DNA of 64,000 nucleotides. Source: an uncultured Lachnospiraceae bacterium (lineage in GTDB: Bacteria > Bacillota > Clostridia > Lachnospirales > Lachnospiraceae). The stretch covers positions 1-64,000 of the forward strand of contig CAKRPS010000005.1 in assembly GCA_934385475.1 (NCBI GenBank), given 5' to 3'. The notes below the pieces were generated by a model. It ran no database searches and had not been told where the DNA came from. It saw only the letters and a list, made by a program, of their open reading frames with translations. Of this stretch, positions 57,557-64,000 are shown one piece after another; the first letter of the stretch is position 1, and each line of letters opens with the position of its first letter. Both the position numbers and the translations under genes were made by a program.

Positions 57557-59842
57557 AAACAGGGATGTTTCGGAAACTGGTAAGAGAAGATATCAGGAAT
57601 AACAAATTTTCAACAGGAGCCATCGTGCTCTTTAGCGGTATTTCCGTAATGCTTTTTACCTTGACAATTATTTTGTTCGCAAATCTTCTGGGAGCGATCG
57701 ATCGTCTGATGGAAAAGGCGCGGACACCGGATTATCTGCAGATGCATGCAGGAGTGGTTGTGGAGAAAGAAATACAGGAGTTTGCACAGGCAAATCCACA
57801 GGTAAAGGAGTGCCAGATCAGTCGGTTTCTGAATCTGGAGAATGACAAGATATATCTTGGAGAGCATTGTCTGGTAGAGAGCACGCAGGATAATGGTCTG
57901 AGTGTGCAGAATCCCTCATTTGATCTGCTTCTGGATGAAAATAACCAGATACCGCAGGTAAGCGAAGGAGAGGTTTATGTGCCGGTCTGTTACAGGCAGC
58001 AGTATGATCTGCATGCGGGCGATCTTATGCAGATCGGTCAGCAGACGTTGAAGATAGCAGGTTTTATCCGGGATGCACAGATGAATTCCATGATGGCATC
58101 CTCCAAACGATTTCTGGTGGGAGAGGCTGACTACGAACGGTTTCTGGAGGACGGTTCGCAGGAATACCTGATCGAATTTCTGCTGATAGAGGAAGCGGAT
58201 ACAGGGGGCTTTGCGACAGCCTATGTAGATGCCGGTCTTCCGACAAATGGGCCTGCGATCACAGGGGGGGCTGATCAAGCTGATGAATGCACTGTCAGAT
58301 GGAATGATGATCATGATCATTCTGCTGGTCAGTATTCTGGTATTTGTGATTTCCGCGGTTTGTATCCGCTTTATCCTCCTTACCAGGGTGGAGCGTGAGA
58401 AAAAAGAAATCGGCATGCTGAAGGCTCTTGGCATAGCACGCCGGGAGGTGAGGAAGTTTTATTTCGGAAAGTATGCGGTGATAACCTGCGCGGGAGCCGT
58501 ACTCGGGATCGGCTTTGCGTGGGGGGCCTATCCGGTTCTGGCAGAAAAAATGCAGGAGCTGTATGGAACCAGTGTGGCAGTCTGGCAGAATGTCCTGTTT
58601 TCCCTGTTGGGTGCGGGCTTTGTGATAGCCTGTATGCTTTGGTTTGTGCGTGGCGTACTACACAAAGTAGAGAAAATTACAGCCCTTGATGCGCTTCTTG
58701 GCAGAGAGGAAAAGACAGGAAAAGGACAGAAGGGTTATATAGCGGTCATTGCGGCAATCTGCACTTTTCTGATGGTTATTCCGACTAATCTGAACAGTAC
58801 ACTGGAATCTCCGGAGTTTGTGACCTACATGGGAATCGGAGATGGAGAGATCAGAATCGATATAAGGCAGGGAGAAAATATCGGAGCAGTCACGCAGAAG
58901 CTTATGGAGAAACTCAGGGAAGATACAGAGGTGGAAGAGTTCTGTCTGTTACAGACTGGAATGGAAAAAATAGTGACAGAAGAAGGAAATGAAAATCTTC
59001 TTGTAGAATCCGGCAATCATATGGTATTTCCGGTCAGTTACAGCAAGGGACGTGCACCGCAAAAAGAAGACGAAATGGCTGTCTCAGCTTTGGAAGCGCA
59101 GGAGCTGTCTGTGTCGGTTGGTGATCAGATCCGGCTGGCAGAGGATAACGGAGAGACATCCTACCGTGTATGCGGTATTTATTCTGACATTACCAATGGT
59201 GGAAAAACAGCAAAGAGGTGCAGCGGGGAAGGACAGAGCGCTGACGGTGATATCATGTGGAACATTATGTATATCACTTTAAAGGAAAACAGTGATAAAG
59301 CCGCATGGGTAGAAAGTTACCGGGAGTGGGCGGCAAAGATTGCCGGGGATGCGCTGCAACAGTCGGCGGCAGTCAAGATTGTAAGTATAAAGGACTATGT
59401 ACAGGCAACCTACGGACAGACCATGGAGCAGGTGAGTAAGGCAGCAACCATGACAAGTGTTGTGGCGGCAGCAATTCTGTTCGTGGTGATCATATTATTT
59501 TTGAAGCTGTTAGTGGCCAGAAAAGCTTATGGAATTTCTCTGGAAAAGGCGCTTGGATTTGAGAATAGAGATATTATCAGAAAGTATTTCTACATGGGAA
59601 CAGGCTGTGCTGTGGTCGGAGAAGCAGCGGGAATTGTTCTTGGAAATCTTCTGGGAGAAAGAATTTGCGGTATGGCACTTAAATCATTCGGTGCAGAGGG
59701 CTTTCGATTTGTCTGTGACTGGACGCAGATCCTGATCCGGATTCCGGGAATAGCACTTGTGGCAGCCATACTTGCCGTGTGGATCGGAACATCAGATATT
59801 TACAGTGTGAAGGCTTATGAATGTTGCAGAGACAGAGAGTAG
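57553..59842 (+). pseudogene. FtsX-type ABC permease split by a G7 homopolymer frameshift
   Basis: Reading from TTG 57553 (AGGAG seven bases before, overlapping the MFS stop) gives MKTGMFRKLVREDIRNNKFS and proceeds well until a run of seven G at 58264-58270, where the frame is lost and stops at 58396. The other frame continues from the same point as LIKLMNALSDGMMIMIILLV through to 59842. With six G the whole is one 762-residue FtsX-like permease with a large extracytoplasmic domain, a second permease half and the usual 8 helices. This is either a genuine frameshift, phase variation, or a base-calling error. Confidence 0.75.
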
Positions 59843-59856
59843 AAACGGAGATAAGA

Positions 59857-60612
59857 ATGGCAGAATTATTAAATGTAAAAGGATTGTGCAAGAAAAATAT
59901 TCTGAATGAGGTAGATTTTGAAATGGAACGTGGAGAGATGATCGCCATTATGGGACCGTCGGGTTCCGGAAAATCTACTTTGCTGTATCAGCTGGCCGGT
60001 ATGGACACACCGGATGGCGGAGCAATTATTTTTCAGGGACATAATATGGTGGGACTTTCGGAGGACGAGTGTGCAAGGCTCCGACTGGAGCAGACTGGAT
60101 TCGTATTCCAGCAGATGAATATGATGGTAAACCTGAAACTGCTTGATAATATTCTCTTGCCGGCGGTTTGGCTGCAAAAGAAAAACAAAAAGAATACGAA
60201 CCGTTCCAGTGAACAGATGCAGCGGGAGGCAGAAGAACTGATGAGGAAGCTTGGAATAGCCGGACTTGAGGACCGTAAGATTACGGAGGTGTCTGGTGGC
60301 CAGCTACAGAGAGCCTGTATCTGCCGGGCATTGATGAATCATCCGGCAATTATTTACGCCGATGAACCGACCGGGGCGTTAAACCGGAAAGCTTCCAGAG
60401 AAGTGATGGAGGAGTTTGTAAAGCTAAACCGAGAGGGTACCAGTATTCTGATGGTGACACATGACAGCAAGGTAGCCGAAATGTGCGATAAGGTACTGTA
60501 TCTGGTGGATGGACGAATAGAAGGAAGTCTGGAACTGGGGAAGTATCGCCCGCAGGATGCATCACTCCGCGGCGAACGGATGAAAAAATGGCTGGATAGC
60601 AAGGAAGCATAA
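59857..60612 (+). CDS. ABC transporter ATP-binding protein
   Basis: A 251-residue ATPase of the MacB/LolD type with Walker A IMGPSGSGKSTLL, Q-loop FVFQQMNMM, signature VSGGQLQRACICRAL, Walker B AIIYADEPTGALN and H-loop MVTHDSKVAE. CGGAG at 59846-59850 with 6-base spacing fixes the start. Pairs with the FtsX-type permease before it. Such pairs (BceAB, MacB-like) often protect against peptides or drive wall-active exports. Confidence 0.92.
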   Translation: MAELLNVKGLCKKNILNEVDFEMERGEMIAIMGPSGSGKSTLLYQLAGMDTPDGGAIIFQGHNMVGLSEDECARLRLEQTGFVFQQMNMMVNLKLLDNILLPAVWLQKKNKKNTNRSSEQMQREAEELMRKLGIAGLEDRKITEVSGGQLQRACICRALMNHPAIIYADEPTGALNRKASREVMEEFVKLNREGTSILMVTHDSKVAEMCDKVLYLVDGRIEGSLELGKYRPQDASLRGERMKKWLDSKEA

Positions 60613-60644
60613 AAAATTGTATACAAAACACCTCTTTTCTGATA

Positions 60645-60674
60645 TGATATAATTCATACCATACCAGTATGAAT
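60645..60674 (+). promoter_or_regulatory. Promoter and palindrome before the SGNH hydrolase gene
   Basis: Extended -10 TGATATAAT (60645-60653) is followed by ATTCATAC (60652-60659), seven bases, GTATGAAT (60667-60674), a perfect 8-base inverted repeat right at the predicted start near 60660. A wider partial inverted repeat (60625-60640 with 60686-60700) surrounds it. Confidence 0.5.
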
Positions 60675-60703
60675 AGTGTGAAAAAAGAAAGGGGTGTTTT
60701 TGC

Positions 60704-61342
60704 ATGAGACAGATATTGTGCTATGGAGATTCTAATACCTATGGATATGTGCCGGGAACAGGGAAACGTTACCCATGGGGAGTGAGATGGACGAGTATTT
60801 TGAATGAAATGCTCGGAATGCAGGAATACCGGGTGATCGAGGAAGGATTGTGTGGAAGAACCACCGTCTATGAGGATGTAACGCGGAGGAACCGCGATGG
60901 AAGTAAGGTTTTGCCGGTTGTGCTGGAATCGCAGGGAGTCTGCGATCTGGTTGTCATCATGCTGGGAACGAATGACTGCAAAACCGCCTATAAGGCAAGT
61001 GCAGAGGAAATTGGCGAGGGGATGCGTAAACTGATCCGGCAGGTGCGCACCTATTCTGAGAGCAGCAAGATACTCATTATGGCACCGATCCACTTAGGGG
61101 AAGGAGTCTGGGAGAAGGGATACGATACGGAGTTTGGAGAGGAATCCTTAAGGGTCAGCTGGCAGCTCGGAGAAGCCTATCGAAACGTGGCAAATCAGGA
61201 GGGAACATTTTTCCTGAACGCGGCTGACTATGCGGAGCCAAGTACTATTGACAGGGAACACCTTGATCCGGAGGGACACCGTCGACTGGCAAAGGCTGTT
61301 TATGAAAGACTGCGGAACTGGAGCTTTGTGTCCGATATATGA
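60704..61342 (+). CDS. SGNH/GDSL hydrolase
   Basis: A 212-residue SGNH esterase with block I YGDSNTYGYVPGTG, block II glycine in EEGLCGRTT, block III MLGTNDCKTAY and block V DREHLDPEGH with the catalytic Asp and His. AAAGGGGTG precedes the ATG. Aryl-esterase-like family members act on acetylated sugars or lipids. It follows the ABC ATPase gene but has its own promoter. Confidence 0.9.
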   Translation: MRQILCYGDSNTYGYVPGTGKRYPWGVRWTSILNEMLGMQEYRVIEEGLCGRTTVYEDVTRRNRDGSKVLPVVLESQGVCDLVVIMLGTNDCKTAYKASAEEIGEGMRKLIRQVRTYSESSKILIMAPIHLGEGVWEKGYDTEFGEESLRVSWQLGEAYRNVANQEGTFFLNAADYAEPSTIDREHLDPEGHRRLAKAVYERLRNWSFVSDI

Positions 61343-61363
61343 GTTTAAGGAGATGAGAAGGAC

Positions 61364-62011
61364 ATGAAGACAAGAGAGGAAGCATTGCAGTATGGACTGT
61401 CTTTTCCGAATACCTATCAGGAGGCACCGTTTCACGATCCGAACTGGCAGCTTGTGAGGGTAAAAGGCAGCAAAAAGGCATTTTTATGGACCTATGAAAG
61501 AGACGGATATATCAACCTGAATGTGAAGGCAGACCCGGAGTGGAGAGATTACTGGCGAGGAGCATTTGAGGCAGTTATACCAGGATGGCATCAGAATAAG
61601 GAGCATTGGAATACGATCATTCTGGACGGAACCGTGCCGGAGGATGCGGTCAGAAGAATGATCGAAGAGAGCTATGAACTGGTGACGGACAGTCCATCAA
61701 AGCGTATTTATGAGGCTGTAAAGAGAATTCCCAGAGGAAGAGTTGCAACCTATGGACAGGTTGCTGAGATGGCAGGAGATAAGAAGATGGCGAGAGCCGT
61801 AGGGAATGCACTGCACAAAAATCCGGACCCCTCAGAGATTCCGTGCCACCGCGTTGTGAATGCCAAGGGAGAGCTTGCCGGAGCGTTTGCGTTCGGCGGT
61901 GGGGATGAACAGGCAAAACGCCTCCGTGCCGAGGGCGTACCAGTGGAAAACGGTAAAGTTGATCTTTCCAGGTTTGGCATTGACTCTTGCGGCAACCATC
62001 TTCTGTTTTGA
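61364..62011 (+). CDS. Fusion of a YjbR/MmcQ domain with an MGMT-type domain
   Basis: Residues 1-105 match the MmcQ/YjbR DNA-binding fold: EEALQYGLSFPNTYQEAPF and WNTIILDGTVPEDAVRRMIE. Residues 115-200 match the O6-alkylguanine DNA methyltransferase/ATL fold with RVATYGQVAEMAG and the acceptor-Cys motif IPCHRVVN. The active Cys is present, so it can accept alkyl groups. Such fusions combine DNA binding with alkyl repair. It starts with ATG 61364 after AAGGAGATGAGAAGG. Confidence 0.85.
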   Translation: MKTREEALQYGLSFPNTYQEAPFHDPNWQLVRVKGSKKAFLWTYERDGYINLNVKADPEWRDYWRGAFEAVIPGWHQNKEHWNTIILDGTVPEDAVRRMIEESYELVTDSPSKRIYEAVKRIPRGRVATYGQVAEMAGDKKMARAVGNALHKNPDPSEIPCHRVVNAKGELAGAFAFGGGDEQAKRLRAEGVPVENGKVDLSRFGIDSCGNHLLF

Positions 62012-62075
62012 CAAAATATTGCTTATGATATTCCAAATAGCAGATTTTGGAGAGGCAGACAGGTTTCGGAAAAAT

Positions 62076-62522
62076 ATGAGGAAAAAATGTGCATGTATGG
62101 CGGCGGGACTGGTGCTGGTGATGCTGGCAGCAGGGTGTGCCGGTCAGAATGTGAAGCAGCAGGAGCCGAGGGGGATTATGGAATACTATAGTGCAGAACC
62201 TTCGGATATGGAGACTGTTTTTGCGTCGGAGGATGTCGCATCCATAACGTACAGCTACACCATGGATACTGTGATGGAATGTGTGATCACAGACGCGGAA
62301 GAAATCAAGGCGGTCTATGATGCACTGGCAGCGATCCAGGTAGAGGAAGAGACAGAAGAAAGAGCGACAGACAGTGACGATTACTTTCAGTTTGTTTTGC
62401 AGAACGGCGATCGCTATACCTTTCATTTTGAACACCATCATTTTGTGAATGAGGACAAAGCCTATCTTCTTTCCAATGACAAGGAACTGTGGAAACTGGC
62501 AGCAGCATTGCGCAGAAGATGA
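62076..62522 (+). CDS. Lipoprotein, 148 residues
   Basis: A clear lipobox VMLAAGC follows a basic N terminus MRKKCACMAAGLVL. The mature part is acidic with no recognised domain. The frame is open upstream to 61860, inside the previous gene, but ATG 62076 with CGGA just before and the signal peptide decide the start. The surface location is sure; the function is unknown. Confidence 0.75.
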   Translation: MRKKCACMAAGLVLVMLAAGCAGQNVKQQEPRGIMEYYSAEPSDMETVFASEDVASITYSYTMDTVMECVITDAEEIKAVYDALAAIQVEEETEERATDSDDYFQFVLQNGDRYTFHFEHHHFVNEDKAYLLSNDKELWKLAAALRRR

Positions 62523-62545
62523 AAGTAAACAATGGGAGGTTAGCT

Positions 62546-63187
62546 ATGGCAGAATCAAAGATTTTTGGGTTAAACGGGATAGATATACAGCAGGTGGCAG
62601 AAGGTGTGGAAAGCTTTTTGCGCGACGAAAAAAAGATGGAAGTGCAGTGTGCGGCATACGAGGACGGATATTATATTCAGGCAGGACAGTCAGATACCCT
62701 GCGGACTCTCTCCGGTATGAAGCTGGCGACAACAGTGCAGTTATCTGTAATAGATGATAATCTGAATGTGACGATTGGAGAAGGGCAGTGGACAGATAAG
62801 CTGGGAGCTGGTGCTGTAGGAATGTTTTTTGCGTGGCCCTTGGCAGTTACGGCTGGAATTGGAGCATATAAGCAGAAGAAACTGCCTGAGGAAATCTTTA
62901 ATGTAGTTGCAGGGATCACAGCTTCGCAGGGCTATAATGCACAGCCTGCAAATCCCTATGCAGGAAGAACATCCATGAACAATCCGTATGCGTCCCAGAC
63001 AAGGCCTAATCCGTATGCAGCTCCCGAACCGACACATCAGTGCCCGAATTGTCATGCGCCGTTGACGAGCGGAGCGAAGTTCTGTGCAAATTGTGGAACA
63101 AAGGTTGTCAACACCTGTCCTGACTGTGGGGCAACAGTGGCACCCGGAAGTAAGTTCTGCCCGCAGTGTGGAAAGAATTTGCTGTAA
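62546..63187 (+). CDS. Zinc-ribbon protein, 213 residues
   Basis: An N-terminal 110-residue domain (AESKIFGLNGIDIQQVAEGV) with a short hydrophobic stretch (GAVGMFFAWPLAVTAGIGAY), a linker of Asn/Pro/Tyr repeats (NPYAGRTS, NPYASQT, NPYAAPE), and two C-terminal zinc ribbons (CPNCHAPLTSGAKFCANCG and CPDCGATVAPGSKFCPQCG). GGGAGG at 62534-62539 with 6-base spacing. Typical of Firmicutes zinc-ribbon proteins of unknown role. Confidence 0.8.
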   Translation: MAESKIFGLNGIDIQQVAEGVESFLRDEKKMEVQCAAYEDGYYIQAGQSDTLRTLSGMKLATTVQLSVIDDNLNVTIGEGQWTDKLGAGAVGMFFAWPLAVTAGIGAYKQKKLPEEIFNVVAGITASQGYNAQPANPYAGRTSMNNPYASQTRPNPYAAPEPTHQCPNCHAPLTSGAKFCANCGTKVVNTCPDCGATVAPGSKFCPQCGKNLL

Positions 63188-63249
63188 TGGATCAGAAAAT
63201 AGCAGACGCGGCCTGACAGGGCTGCAGAATAAGAGATGAAAATAAGAAG

Positions 63250-63277
63250 AGGCTGTCCGGCGGGATGGTCTTTTTTT
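63250..63277 (+). terminator. Terminator after the zinc-ribbon gene
   Basis: AGGCTGTCC (63250-63258) pairs with GGGATGGTCT-type sequence (63263-63271) using several G-U pairs, followed by seven T. Confidence 0.6.
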
Positions 63278-63446
63278 ATGGAAGCAAGGACAATGCATGC
63301 ACTTATACAGGTGGAAGGTATGACTGTTAATCAGGGAGAAGGTCGCAGAACAGTTGACTTTTTGAAATAACAATTACTGTTAAAGCAACCGAAAGTATGC
63401 TATCCTAGTGACGTAGGTCAAAACGATACCGGAGGAGGAAGTGCAA

Positions 63447-63913
63447 ATGAGGACATTTATTGGTACGGGGCAAGGAAACCCGAAGGATGCCGTAAAGAAG
63501 GCAACACAGGGATAAAATAATCCATCTGCAATTCTTTTCATGGCACCCTATGAGATGATGGAAGAGGTTTTGCCGTTGTTGCAGATCAGGTAACAAAGTT
63601 ATCGGTCGGCATTAAAGAGCTTGTCGGTGATGTGAACAAGAGTATGGAAGGCTTACAGACCAGTTCGGAGAGCCTGGCACATTCTCTTGACGACATCAGG
63701 GAGGCACTGGATGCGTCCAGAGTACAGATGGAAAATACAGAAGAGGTTTTTCAGGGAAGCATGAAAACCCATGAGAAGCGTTATGAGCAGGTGCAGATGA
63801 ATATCAACGACCTGAAGAGCCTGATGACCCAGAAAGGATTTATCTATGAAGATATTTCCAACATGATGGAGCAGGCTCAGCCTCTGATCAAGAATATTCA
63901 GAACGAGTTATAA
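63447..63913 (+). pseudogene. Collapsed FIST-domain/chemoreceptor-like gene
   Basis: GGAGGAGG precedes ATG 63447, and MRTFIGTGQGNPKDAVKKAT then NPSAILFMAPYEMMEEV is a FIST domain start, interrupted by TAA at 63513. From 63569 in another frame FAVVADQVTKLSVGIKELVG is a methyl-accepting signalling-domain tip, continuing to a stop at 63911. The middle of a receptor of perhaps 600-700 residues is gone, with the two ends joined near 63567 by a large deletion and frameshift. Earlier promoter-like TGCTATCCT lies upstream. A truncated C-terminal protein from 63632 could still be made but has no clear start signal. Confidence 0.65.
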
Positions 63914-64000
63914 AGAGTGTTCTTCCAGTTCTTCCTTGATAAACATAAACAGGAAGCTGATGAGAAGCAGGATACAGGAAACCCAGATAGCTTTTGTGCT
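63908..64000 (-). CDS. 3' end of a minus-strand membrane-protein gene
   Basis: The minus strand from the window edge reads STKAIWVSCILLLISFLFMF then IKEELEEHSL and stops at 63908-63910. It is the end of a protein with a C-terminal membrane helix and a short charged tail. It converges on, and overlaps by six bases, the pseudogene stop. The rest lies outside the window; no identity can be given. Confidence 0.5.
   Translation of the reverse strand, partial: STKAIWVSCILLLISFLFMFIKEELEEHSL

Noticed and set aside
58229..59842. Separate gene starting at 58229
   Set aside because: The first 13 codons read from the wrong frame of the permease; the true continuation begins at the G run, with no ribosome binding site for a new gene.

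Overview
The window looks like a chromosomal segment of an anaerobic Gram-positive Clostridia bacterium, most probably a Lachnospiraceae gut commensal. The evidence is the gene content and order (cdaA-cdaR-glmM, rpsF-ssb-rpsR, gdpP-rplI-dnaB, a DUF951 protein, DUF1858, MecA, paired glgC/glgD, a DUF6110 protein beside a P1B ATPase), the long form of LeuA, moderate GC content, strong AGGAGG-type ribosome binding sites, frequent TTG/GTG starts and many extended -10 promoters (TGnTATAAT). No rRNA, tRNA, CRISPR array or intact mobile element was seen.

Layout. 1-4.4 kb: end of a membrane protein gene, then the c-di-AMP synthase module cdaA-cdaR-glmM. 4.5-7.5 kb: HPr, long LeuA, a sirtuin and a DUF951 protein. 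7.6-14 kb: translation/replication block rpsF-ssb-rpsR, gdpP, rplI, dnaB, interrupted after rpsR by about 1 kb of fused gene remnants (AraC, VOC, DUF4143 ATPase). 14-16.2 kb: MerR regulator, small ferredoxin, DUF1858, MecA. 16.3-16.5 kb: a promoter, structured stretch and U-run that look like a free-standing small RNA. 16.8-22.7 kb: wall enzymes (SH3-GH18, CwlD-type amidase, PcsB-like/SleB hydrolase), Sua5, RpiB and a DUF402 protein. 22.8-30.2 kb: complete F-type ATP synthase operon with two AtpI/AtpZ-like proteins and a c subunit carrying the sodium-binding residue pattern.

30.3-34.6 kb: a hypothetical protein, a methyltransferase and a large exported protein with a degenerate C39-like end. 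34.6-40.1 kb (minus strand): murC, then dnaD-dnaC-prs-queT, with a cluster of DnaA-box-like 9-mers ahead of dnaD and a preQ1-riboswitch-like element ahead of queT. 40.2-43 kb: glgC-glgD behind a long leader with repeated three-way-junction folds. 43-48.5 kb: pth-mfd and a cysteine desulfurase. 48.6-52.9 kb: a 32-residue ORF, then alpha/beta hydrolase, membrane-anchored Mur ligase and D-Ala-D-Ala ligase-like genes, and a short GGDEF-tail-like protein. 53-55.4 kb: DUF6110 protein and P1B ATPase. 55.5-60.6 kb: TetR, MFS exporter, FtsX-type permease (split at a G7 run) and ABC ATPase, with matching 17-bp palindromes before tetR and the MFS gene. 60.7-64 kb: SGNH hydrolase, YjbR-MGMT fusion, lipoprotein, zinc-ribbon protein, a collapsed FIST/chemoreceptor pseudogene and the 3' end of a minus-strand gene.

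Themes: c-di-AMP turnover (CdaA makes it, GdpP degrades it) lies beside wall-precursor synthesis (GlmM, MurC, Mur-like ligase, Ddl) and wall hydrolases. The most unusual signals are non-coding: the glgC leader repeats, the candidate small RNA, the DnaA-box cluster and the paired TetR operators. All family assignments come from reading motifs, not from database searches.
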